DNA of 64,000 nt. Source: Castanea sativa. Lineage: Eukaryota > Streptophyta > Magnoliopsida > Fagales > Fagaceae. Under the pieces are notes generated by a model, which made no database searches, was not told the DNA's origin, and saw nothing but the letters and a program-made list of their open reading frames with translations. Made by a program: the position numbers and the translations under genes. Shown one piece after another: positions 46,121-57,800 of this stretch (positions are counted from its first letter, which is position 1; every line of letters begins with the position of its first letter). Location: NCBI RefSeq assembly GCF_040712315.1, contig NC_134019.1, forward strand, positions 33,265,873 through 33,329,872, written 5' to 3'.

Positions 46121-47269
46121 TCCCTCTAATACAATAGGATTTAAACTTATAATATTCACTCAATGATAATCATCTTTTACCATTAAGTCATTGTATTAAA
46201 AAAAATTTCTAAATTACAAATTGTATCCTTTAAATTTGGTGAACTATCATTTGTGTTGCTTATGTTTTATTTTTACCATTTAAGTTCTTAAAATTTATAT
46301 TTGTTATTAACATTAGTCCTTTCATCTATAAAATCTGTTAACTGTTTTTTTCTTAATACTAAGAAATTGCTAAAATTTTATTTTAAAAAATGACTAAAAT
46401 GTCAATTTAGTATTAAAACTTTTCTTTTAATGATAATTCACTAAACTTAAAGGGTAGAAATTGTATTCTTTCTAAAAATTAAAAGAAATCTTATTAACTT
46501 ATTAGTATTAAAATGTATTTATTTATTTTTAATAGTTAATAGAGTACTAATGTTGACAACAAACATAAATTTGAACTTTGGAAATGATAAAATTAAACTT
46601 CAGAGGGAAAAAATGACAAATCACCGAGTTCAAAAAGTCTAATTTGTATTTAAATATTTTTTATTTGTTCAATTTTACCAATTGAACTAATTTGAACCCA
46701 ACCCACAGAAAATTTGTCTACACCAATTAAATTCTTCTGTGCTAGTTACGTAAAATTTACTAATTTATCAGCAAAGATAAGAGTAAAACGCATTCTTGCT
46801 AAATTTATACCAATCACCCAATTTTCCTTTTGTATTAATCTCGGTCCAACGCAACTGCTGCTAAATTTGGTTTTACATATTTGAATTTCAGCCTATTATC
46901 CCGTCGGTCTAAATTTGGTTTTACATACATATGCCATTCAAGTGGGACTCTGGAAAATTTTCACTAAAAAGGTGAAAACAGTGGACCATTTGTTTCTAGA
47001 GAAAATGTGTGGAATGATTTTGTTTGATCCTAAAGTAGGACTAAAAGGTCAGTTTGATTTGGAGCTTCCACTTCAAATTCTTATTGAAATTGGGCTAAAA
47101 AAACACTTCAAAACAGAAAGATATACATCCAGAAATAAGTTACAGGATAACCAATATGAGTCTTTTGATATGTATCCACAGCCTGAGACTCTTTATTTAA
47201 AACAACCCATTCTTAAAACAACCCATTCTTGCTAGTAGATTTATAAATCTTACACTGCCACAACTACTC
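46121..47269. other. intergenic, downstream of the intact 2OGD gene
   Basis: No supported gene. The 106-codon plus frame at 46915-47235 shows no motif. CTAAATTTGGTTTTACATA is directly repeated at about 46862 and 46911. Confidence 0.45.
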
Positions 47270-49587
47270 TTATATTCTAAAATGAGAAATTTGGATGTTT
47301 TCCACATCTTGCTTCTTGAAATCACTTCGGTTTCTATTGGCAACAAATTTTCCCCAGTTGAATTCTCTGTATTTGGCAGGGTCCTGTTCATTGACTAGCT
47401 CCTCTAGAGGCTTCACCATGGTATAATGGGCTGGGAAGAAGAAGAATGGAATAGACAGTCTTGCCTTGGTAGAATTCACCACCACCCTGTGCTCCACACT
47501 CTCATACTTGTCATTGCTCCAAACCTATACAAACACCACCATTATCTCACTATTTATATAATCCCGTGTCCATTAATAAACAGACATAATGGTCAATATT
47601 TGATACTATCTCCAATAGGAATGGAGGGGTAACATTTGTTGAACAACAAATGAATTTGGACTAGAAATGATGGGGTGGGGTTGGTTCCTTTGTGCAAATC
47701 ATTGGTATGTGATCAATTTCAAGTTCTTTGTGTTAATGGCTCATTTATTTGCACAAGGATCACATAATGAATTTCTACATTTTTTATTGGTAATTAAACA
47801 TAACTCACACACCTAGATAGGGTAAGAGATGCATCTCATCATATGGTTAAAAGATCACCCTGTATGATAGATTCACACATTACCATCTATGATACATAAC
47901 ATAAATTAAATTTCAACACTGTTCAAAGTTCATGAATAGTACCTGAACAGCATCACCAATATTAATGATATAGGCATCTGGGATAGGCTTAACCGGAATC
48001 CACTCACCATCTGATTTCCGCCTCACTTCAAGTCCCCCAACATCATCTTGTGCAAGGACACTTAAGGCGCCGCCATCTTTGTGGCGGCCAACACCAAGAG
48101 CTAGGTGGGGGGAAGGGCATGGAGGATAGTAGTTGAACCGGAGAAAGCTGGTTTGGTCCTTGAAGAAGACCTTTAGCCGATCAGCTGGTAAGCCTAAACT
48201 CAGGGAAATAAGTTCCAATAACTTGAAACCCAGCTTTTCTACTTCTTGGCCGTACTCCTCACATAATTCCCTGGAAATATCAAATACATTACACAAAAAT
48301 TAATCACCACAAAATGGAATTTTATTTAACTTCCAAGACAATTAAGTGAACAAGGGCTAATAAAATTTATTACAAAAACAAAAAAGTAGCAAAAAGATGC
48401 CCCCCCTTATTTTCTGGGTATAGTAAGTAAATCAGAATTTAGAAGGTTAACATGGCTTAGCGCCTAATAAACAAATTCCCTGGTATAGGATATGAGAACA
48501 GAACATGAATCTGCAATGCCAATTGGAAATGTTGTTGCCAACAATATTCTTTTTGCTACTTAATCTGATTTTGGACCAAAATTTTGGAGGTTCAAACCAG
48601 CTTTGTGCACAAACCTAGACTGCAGAATGTCAATCCCATGTGACCATTAGCACTGTTAGAGGCCTACCATGTTCTGGACTTTGACATTTTGACATGGAGA
48701 TTAATCTATGGCTCTATAAATTTTAATCTCTCTCTTGATGTAAAAAATTGCAGACAACCAACATAATCCAAGATTTTGTAGAAATTCACAATTTTAACGC
48801 TGATTTATTAAAAGTTAACAAATTGTTAGAACTTTGGAATTATCTATTTCTCCCTTTTTCATAAATCCACCAATAATTATTAACAAAAATTTTTACCAGA
48901 TGTACCTTTATCTCCTCAAATTCTATTTGCATTCAATTTTTTTTTTTTTTTTTTTTTTTTGCAGACAAATAACAATTATTCTCAGTTCAACCAAACCATT
49001 TCATCTTGATCAAAATAAAAAATTTGACATACATTTTGCTACTTCATGTAACACATGCATGTTCCCTAGGATAAGCAAACTAAAGTACCTGAACTCTTTC
49101 ATTGAATAAACTAAATAAATAAGTACCTGAACTCGGGCGGGTACTGAGGCCACTGATTGGTCAAAACTCTAATTCCCTCATCATCAGGTTCATGCGAGGC
49201 TGGTACCTCTGTGGGATCATGGGCCAAAAAATCAAACACCTCCTTCCAGTCCCTAACGTTTTTAGTGTGCTCACTATCATGGTACCCCATGGGATACAAC
49301 GCGTCCCTTTGCACCTTCTTCTTCTCCTCAAAAGACCCAGCAAAAAATTCCTTAGCCACAGCCTCTACTTTTCTGAGAAGCTCAGCTGGGACTCCATGGT
49401 TGATCACCTGGAAGAACCCCCAGGTCTGGCATGCACTGCCAATCTCAGAGATGAGTTGTTGGTCACTGTTTTCAGAGTTGGGCACACTGGAGAGGTCAAG
49501 AACTGGGATTTCATCAGTTACCTCGATGGGCTTGAGCTTTGGCCTGTGGTCAATGGGCTGTATGAAAGCTGAGTCTACCTCTCCCAT
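47270..49587 (-). CDS. 2-oxoglutarate/Fe(II)-dependent dioxygenase, intact
   Basis: Exons 49587-49127, 48270-47943 and 47524-47270 join in frame to 347 residues, normal for the family. All introns are GT-AG (TTCAG|GTACTT, TTTCCAG|GGA; TTCAG|GTACTA, TGTATAG|GTT). The N-terminal DIOX domain holds WGFFQVINHGVP. The catalytic domain has NYYPPCP, iron ligands H217 and D219 (RHKDGG) and H275 (VEHR), and the 2-oxoglutarate motif R285-L-S287. The enzyme is expected to be a soluble oxidase or hydroxylase of a small molecule such as a flavonoid, hormone or other specialised metabolite; the substrate cannot be read from sequence. The MGEVDSAFIQ start and NVRDWKEVFDF remind me of the Arabidopsis At3g19000/At3g19010 clade, from memory only. 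A TATA box lies 50 bp upstream of the ATG. It is the intact partner of the pseudogene at 459-11334. Confidence 0.93.
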
Positions 49588-49636
49588 GGCTGAAACTCAA
49601 TGACAAAGAAATGTGAAGGGTCTTTTCCTTTTTTGA

Positions 49637-49643
49637 TTTTATA
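49637..49643 (-). promoter_or_regulatory. putative TATA box of the intact 2OGD gene
   Basis: TATAAAA on the minus strand, 50 bp upstream of the ATG at 49587, implying a very short 5' leader of about 25 bp. Confidence 0.5.
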
Positions 49644-49649
49644 ACGAAA

Positions 49650-51102
49650 GCAGAGCCTACGATGGTGGTAGTAGGTGGTGTTTTATTTTGACCTTGTCAA
49701 AATGTTATTTGCTAGAATCTTCTTTCTTCTTATATGTAGTGATGAGGTAAATTATATTGATAAGGATGGTTTTTTCTTTGCTCAATTTTTTAACATTCTA
49801 TCGATTTGTTCTTTGTAGTAATTTGGTATTGGTGTTTAGAAAGATATTAATTCCGTACTATATTGTGTGTCCATTAGAATTATGCTCGTATATTACTTTT
49901 TTTTTTTTTTTTTTTTTTTTGGGATTTTCAATTCTAGATTCATTGAATGTAGACCTTTGATGGGTGAAGGAAAAGGATTGGTTAGATTGATGAATACATA
50001 GCCGGACAGTTTGGAAGATTGTGATTGCATGGATGGCGAGTGTTTCAGCGCTGTCTGAAAAAAAAGACAATGAAAAAAAAAAAAATCTACTACTATCACG
50101 AATAAACTCATCACTTTTGCTACAACTTTCTTACGTGACTATGGTTTGTTGCATGATACTTTCAGATAGAAGTTACTATTTTTTTTCTTCTACCAATCAC
50201 ACTCAACTACACGAACAATTGCGGCCAATGTTACACATTTTTTGTGTTTTTAGACTTTTTTTTTTTTTTCTTTTAAAAAAAATAAAGACTAAGTGGGCAG
50301 TGAAGAATAGTGCTATTCCCACCCGCTACGGGTAGCGTATTTGAACATGAAGGAGCACAGTGGAAGTAGGTGGGAACGTCATCTCTTATGGTTGGTGAGA
50401 CTTTGAAAAGAAAACTATCACTAATGCTTTCTTATGACTTTTATTAGTATTATCCTTATCTTGTGCCTAATAGTACTTTTCCAATCAAACTTAGGTTTAA
50501 ATTGATTATTTATACTTTTTTTTTATAACTCAATAATTGACGAGAGGATTTCCGTTAGAAACACAAAAATTGGTGTATTGTTTATATTTATTGTTAATTA
50601 TTGCAAATATTCCGAACCAAATTTCTAGAAGTCGATTAGATTTTTATGAATAATTTTATTTCATTGGAACAATCTACTAATCTAGATAAGAGATTGTTGT
50701 GAATAATTCAATTTCATTGGGACAACCTAGTTATAAGATAAATAAATAATCAACTTGTCACAACTCACAAGAAGCTTCTATTATTTTGTTCTTTAATATA
50801 TATATAATTTCATTGGGACAACCTAGTTATAAGATAAATAAATGATCAAATTGTCACAACTCACAAGAAGCTTCTATAATTTTTTTCTTTAATATATATA
50901 TATATATCCTCTTACACTCATTTTCAGCTCACTCTTTTTATCAATATCCATAATTAATAAATAGAATTGCCCACATCTTGAAACATAAAAATGGATAAAA
51001 TACAAATGCAAGAGTATCATTGCCTCTTTTTAAATAGCAACAAAACAAAACAAAATAAAATTAGGAGTTGGTATACATAAGATACTTTTTCCAAAGTTAG
51101 GT
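49650..51102. other. intergenic between the 2OGD gene and a MITE
   Basis: No gene. It has a 23-T run near 49898-49920. A direct duplication of about 70 bp, ATTTCATTGGGACAACCTAG to AGAAGCTTCTAT, occurs at about 50709 and 50807. Confidence 0.5.
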
Positions 51103-51300
51103 TGCATTTGGAATAATTTATATTGGACAGTTTTTTTTACTATTTAGTTTATTTTTACTATTATTCATGAGTCCCATTACACTTTTATGGTCACACAATA
51201 CTATTTCAGCTAACTTTTAATTTTATTTACAATACTATCAGAAAAAAAAATTTCAATTTCAACTAAATAAATTGTTCCTAAATGGCACCTTAGACTAGTT
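51103..51300. mobile_element. MITE-like repeat, inverted relative to 45266-45473
   Basis: GGTTGCATTTGGAATAATTT to TAAATGGCACC, with the interior words ATTCATGAGTCCCATTACAC and GCTAACTTTTAATTTTATTTAC complementary in style to the 45266 copy. Target duplication unclear. Confidence 0.45.
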
Positions 51301-51869
51301 AGTTAACTCACTTTAACCAATACAATATCCACTGTAACTTTATTTATTTTTTAATGAAAACATCCGGTGTAACATCTGGTTTTACAAGACTACATCAAGT
51401 TTAGAAGGACTAGACATCAGGAGCCTAATATGAAATCTATCTATATAGTCTGGCTAGTCTTTTTAACTGTGATAAAAAAAAAATTTTAAAAACTTGGATA
51501 TATTTCATAAGTTCACCTCATTCACATTCTTCATACATGAATGCAGCCAAACTTCTTTGAGGTAAGTGCACCTGCAAGCTCTCAAATCCATGCCTACCAT
51601 AAATTTTATTCTCTCTTCATGTTTCCTTTTCCTTAATTTATTTTTGATTCGAAGGGACAATAAAACGTTCAGTAATCGGAACACTTCCAAACAAGCTGAA
51701 GACTTCCGCAGACAGAGAGTGTATCTTCTATTCTTGGCTGACTTCAATAATAAATGTTAGAGCATAGATTTTCAAACAATATCAGGGATCAAAGCCACTC
51801 TAAACTGTAACTATTTACAAGCAGAACTAATGAAACAAATAAGGGTGTGTCACAGAGGAAGCTATATTT
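51301..51869. other. spacer and likely 3'UTR of the FAM114-like gene
   Basis: No gene. The part nearest 51869 is presumably transcribed 3' untranslated sequence of the minus-strand gene. Confidence 0.45.
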
Positions 51870-54800
51870 TCAAGCAGAAGGCATGGAGGTTGAAAGGACC
51901 ACATAAGATAAATATTGGAGCCCATCCTGGATTTTGCACACAGCTGTGATCCGATCTGCACGCAGATGTTCAGAGAAAGCATTGGCTTTTTCCTGGATTG
52001 AAGTTTGTGGAATAACTTCATGGGATTCAGCTGTGGCACCCTTTATGGCTGCTAGATAAGCTTCCGTTACGTCCGATATGCCTGACCAAGGCATTAAAAT
52101 TCAAATGTCAAACAATATTAAAAGAATGAAAAACTGGCTAGAACCATATTAAATACAGAGCGTCTTACTGAATACTTCCTACTATATTAAAAAGTCCAAA
52201 ATGTTACAAGCATGAAGGGAAAAAAATTGAAAACCTTTATCCAAAAGCTATTTTCTTAAGTCAAAAGTAATGTCAAAAGCATAATCATGCCAGTCCCATA
52301 CACATAACTGAAAATATCGAAGACTGTCCCTCATAAAGCCATGCTCTATCCTCCCCCTCCCAACCAGACACACTCTCACACACAGAATTTGCTGCATAAT
52401 CTTAGAGCTTATTCCATGAATGTTCCTAACAACACAATTAGTTGCCTTTCATCACCAAACATCACCAGTTTTTAAATATAAATATATAAAGGTTTAAAAT
52501 ATATAGGGGTAAATCTTGAATATAATAATGTTGTTTTTACTTAAAGTTAGTTTATAGGTATCTCAGTTGAATCATCAAGGTCCACACCTTGCTTGATTAT
52601 AAAGAATGCTTCATGACATACCTCCCCCTTATTCAACATTGTAGTCTAGTGTAATCATAAATGAAAACAAATCTTTATGTCAAAGTACATAAAATCAGTT
52701 TCAGGATAAGATCCAGATGTGAGAAATGAGGCATTTATATAATTTTGTGTAGTTTACATGGGTTCTTTAAGACCATTGGATTCTTTAAATGTCAAAAGTC
52801 TTACATCTGGATTAAAATTAGAGAAAATTGGGGGATTTAAATGGCAGGGGATCCTTTTCCTTCCCATCAAATTTATTTGCTAAAATAAACCAGAATCACA
52901 TTCATGGTCTTCTTATATTTGATATTCAAATTTTATTATGTTAAATAGACCAGAACTGTCTCATGGTCTTATAATTTTTAAAGTAGTGAAATCTTTAAAT
53001 CCTTTCACTTAGTAATAAATCAATTGGCTTTGAAGAAATTATCCTTCTTTTTTGATGAAAAATAAAACATTATACTTCTACAAAGTATTCAAAGGCTATT
53101 TGCAATCACTTCATTATCTTGGACAGTGAACTTCTGAATAAATAAACTGTGCCACTTCCTTTATATGAAATAACAAGATAAGACTAGAAGTGGTCAAAGG
53201 TGAGTTTTCCCAACTAAAAGAAAATTGTATCAGGGAAAAAAAGACTATATTTAATTTGCAAGCACTGTTGATTAAAATTAAAAATAAAATTTCAACTAAA
53301 GAGATGAAGTGCTAGACAACCAACCTGTAATAAAGCTGTTGGAAACAGCTTCCACATATCCTGTCATTGACTGTGCCTTCGTTCTGATTATCTTAGCTTT
53401 TTCAACAGAATCATCAGGCCAGTCAATATTGGCAATATCCTCATCAGCATCTTCATCCTGAACTTTGCTAGCATTAGAAAGAATGGATTTACCAAGCAGC
53501 AACAGTTGAGAAACAGCAAAACAGCACATTTCTGAGAGTCTCTGCAAAAAATATATATATATAAATAATAATTTCATTTTTAACTACCAATAATAAAAAT
53601 TAAGCAGCCATATTGAAAATAAGAGATTTGGGTCAGATGTTTCCAATAAAATCCCTAATATCTACATACATGAACTCCCTCTGAGTGAAGCGAGTCTATT
53701 CTGCCAGTAGTCCTTTGGATCATATCATTAACAGCTACTCCTGCTAATGCACTAGTGAACCTGGAATATTGAAAGAAATAATTGCAGCATAGTGAAAACG
53801 GTGTTTACAAAGGTCATGGAGAATTTCATTAACAGTAACCCAGCTGGTATCACCAATACTACAGGACAGAAAACCACACACCCTAAAACCCCTTATGTAT
53901 GACACAGGATTGAATAACCACTAGACTAATACTAGCTTCTTCTTCTTTTTTTGATAAATTTGATAGTTAGAATGGGGGCTCTTGGCACTACAAAGCTAGT
54001 CTAAAACTAACATTCTTGCACTATCTAATTTCTAAAGCATTCAACTGTCCCCAATTCCACCATTTAACTATATGTTCCACGTATGTGTTAATCCATGCCA
54101 AATGTCAAATCAATGTGATGTTGATACAGACTGAATCCAAAGACAAATTTCTTTAAAGAAACTTCAATTTTGAGTACAATACGGACAAGACAGCTCCCAA
54201 TTCCAATTACCTAATAGTTGAGAAGGGAATTTGGCAGAGAGTAATGACATATTCCAAAAATGGGCTTAACACAAAATGTATCACACAAAAAGTCTTTTAG
54301 TGGTATAAAAATATCCACAGATTTACAGCTGGTATAATTTGATCCTTGCTGTGTTTGCACAAAATGTAGAACTTGAGGGGGAAAAAAAGTCAGAATAAAC
54401 AAGAGACTTAGTGTGTGTTTAGATACCCCTTATTTTGCTGAAAACTGAAAACTTATTGCTGAAAACAATATAAAATATTTTTGGATCACTGTTCACGGCT
54501 GAAAACACTGTAGTTTTGCCTTAATGCACTGTTCATGGGGCTTTAGGGGATTTTTTTTTTTTGATAAGTAATAAGAAAAAGAGACTTAGAGGATTTTATA
54601 AAGCCACAGTGATTACAACATGCAATCGTATCAGCTATAAAAGATTTGGAAATTAGATAATGGGAACTAAATGAAAAATCATATACAAGTGCAAGCTGAA
54701 GCAAGACAACTAACAAACCAGTGCAGAATCACATGCAACATCCATTATCTGTTGAGAAGATGATAACTTTTAAAAGAAATTTACCCCACAGCCATGTCAG

Positions 54801-57800
54801 CAGCCTTGCTAACACTTGAGTCGTGTAATTTCTTCATCTCATCATCACTTCCCTCAGCCCCAGTCTCTACTTTCTTCCCTTTGTCTGTCTCTGCACCATT
54901 TCCATCCATTTCAGTACTCAAACTAAAAATTTGCTGGACCTGTTTAAGCTTCCCATCAAATGCAGGTCTCTGTTCCAATGATAATTTTGCTTTTCTTCGG
55001 TTACATAACAAGGCATGATGGTTGGACAATGCCTCCAGCTCCTGCCAGTATTAAACTTTGACAATTTCAATGATACTATTGTTTTAACTATCAAAATTCA
55101 AATCCAAAGTTAAGAAAGTGACCTCCAACTGTTCTGGACCTCCATATATGTAGAAGCATCGATCAAATGTCACTTCCTCGTACAACTGATCCTCATCAGT
55201 TGGTTGTTCAGTTTCTTTTGAATTCTTCTCAACTTCAATACCAGTCTCAGTAATTAGTAGATCAATGGTCTCCTTGCCTACAAGTTCAAGCACTTGCATT
55301 CCCTTTGCTGTAAAAGCTTTTCCAGTCTGTAACATTGAAGGTGAGGAATAAGCAATTTGGCAACATTGATAAGCAACACAGTATGGATCATCACACTCAT
55401 GCAAACCTCTAATATTGATGGCGCAACAGATCCGGGTGCTGGTAATCCACCATGCTGAATAGATTCTGCCAGGTTAACAGCAGAATGCTCAATCCTGAAG
55501 AAGATAAAACACAAAACTCATTTGATCAACAAATGAAACAGCTGGTTGTGATGAGCATAATAACAAGAGACTATCATATCTAATCGAATGGAACATAATT
55601 TACAATTATCCAGTGAAAGAAATAGAGAGCTGAATTCAGAAATTGTCAAAATGAAATGATATTAGAAACAAGGCACCTTTAAATCTAAGCAGAATTTACT
55701 ATCATAAATTCTAATGGAATGGAACTACTCCAAGGGTTTTCCATTTTCTTTCCTTCGTTCCAACCTCCCCAATAGATAGAATATATTAGAAAATAAATAG
55801 AACTGAGGATGCCCAAAATACACCCAAGGTAAGGAATGCAAAGGGCACTAACAAACAGTGTTGGCAAATGCATCAAGCGTACTTAAAACGCATAGGCCTC
55901 TTGGAGCCTAGGCACTATTAAAGTAAAGTGCACATTTTTCAGATATAATATCTTATAGCCTCTATTAGAAATATTCATGACATATAATAAAAATTCAAAT
56001 TCAAATTTTGTTTATATTTGACCCATTATAAGTGCAATTGTACAATTTGTAAGTTCAAACTTTTAAGTTATTTCAATTTCTTAATATTTATACAGTAAAT
56101 TGAAAACAATTATCAATGGACAATATAGTAATAAACTAGTCATAAAAAGTTTAAACATTACATTTTCTATAATTCTCTTGTGCTTTATAAAAATAAGTAA
56201 CCACGCTAGTTATGATCAAATGATGTATATGGTTTAATCAACATACATCTAAAAGGCAAAGACCAAAAAACATAAGGAGGAATAGTACATTAGCCCTTTC
56301 TGCATCTTTTGACATGTAAATAAAAATAATAATACAACACCTTAAGATTGGTGTATGCATAGCAAATCGATGGTCCATGTCATTTCCTTCAAGAACATGC
56401 AATTAATTTTATGAATAAATATTTTTTTTAGCAATAAAATCAAAAGGTGTGTCTAGGCATGCTTTGTGCGCCTTCAAAAAGCACCAAAAAAGCGTTCCTA
56501 AGGCGCGCTTCTTGAAATGAGTTTCACTTTGGCCAAGCAAAGCACTTAGACCTTGGGGCTTCGAGCTTTTAGGCACGCTTTTAACAGCATTGCTAACATA
56601 GTCAAAACATCTAGAGATGTATATAACTTCAATGCCTGTAAAGAATCCCCACAGAAACTTGAGTTCTAATACAACACATTCTAGCCTGATTGTACGCAAT
56701 TGTACAAGGCCCTAAATCCTACATTTTCACAACTTCAAAATGCACAGATAAAGACACAGGAGCAAGCAAAACTGCATCTGATCATGACAGACTTGTCTTG
56801 AGAGGCATAGAAGTAGCAAAGACTCCCATTAAATTTTTTTCTAACACAAACTGACTATTGTGTTATGCTTCCCACAATATCTTATATTTCTTCTTTAAGA
56901 TACATCTAACCTACTTACCAAATTAGCCAAAACAATGCTATCTTTTTACGTTACCAAACTTCATAACAAATTGGCTATATCCAGACACACAGATTTCAAA
57001 AATCATGAAACATAGAAAGAATACACTCTATCAGCACAGACTTGTTCCCATAATGTGGCAGCAAGTTGAGGGGCAGTAACATTAGGCTGTTGGGGTGCAT
57101 ATGAGAAAAATCAGAGTGTACTCTGTGGGGAAACATTGTAAACTCTGTGGGTTTGTAAGCCTGGGTGGCTGATCAGGCTAAGGTAGGTTAAGAGTGAGGA
57201 AAACGCCTCAAAGTTCGTACTTCCTGTAAGCTTGAGTTTGTGCATTCACTCAAGCTCAAAGTTGACTAACTTGTGATTTGTTGGGTTGTTAACTAAGAGA
57301 GTAAGTCATACTTAGTGCCATCACAAGACAGAAATTAGGGGTGAAAATCTGCCCTATATATATATATCCAAAATGCAAGTTAGATTTCCATAACTTAAAA
57401 AGTGTAAGCCCCATGTACCAAAACAAAACATTAATATATTAGTTAGCTTATGGAGGAATTGAAGCGACTTTCTGGCAAACAAGCATCAGTAAGTACCACG
57501 TTTACCCCAGAAAGTAACCAGATATTACTCATGTGCTTGCAATATTCTCCTTTGTTTTTTTCTATCTAAAATTAAATGCAAGAATTGAGCAATAGTCTAA
57601 TTATATACACATCCAACTTCAACGGAACATACTTGTGAACAAAATCTGAACCCCCTCTCCATGCACTTCCTAACGCTTGCCATGCTCCAGAAGCCAAATT
57701 CTCTACAGAATTGTCAAGAACCTTCAAACCCTAAAAATATTGAAAAATTTTAAAACAATCTATGGTTAATGACACAGAATACAAAGTATAAGAATGATAA

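Noticed and set aside
46915..47235. 106-codon plus-strand ORF beside the intact dioxygenase
   Set aside because: No domain, no splice or promoter support; may be chance or decayed transposon sequence.
49157..49603. Plus-strand ORFs of 126-148 codons
   Set aside because: They are antisense shadows of exon 1 of the intact dioxygenase.
56409..56699. 96-codon minus ORF in intron 3 of the FAM114-like gene
   Set aside because: Lies mostly within the hAT-type MITE 55856-56592 and has no coding features.
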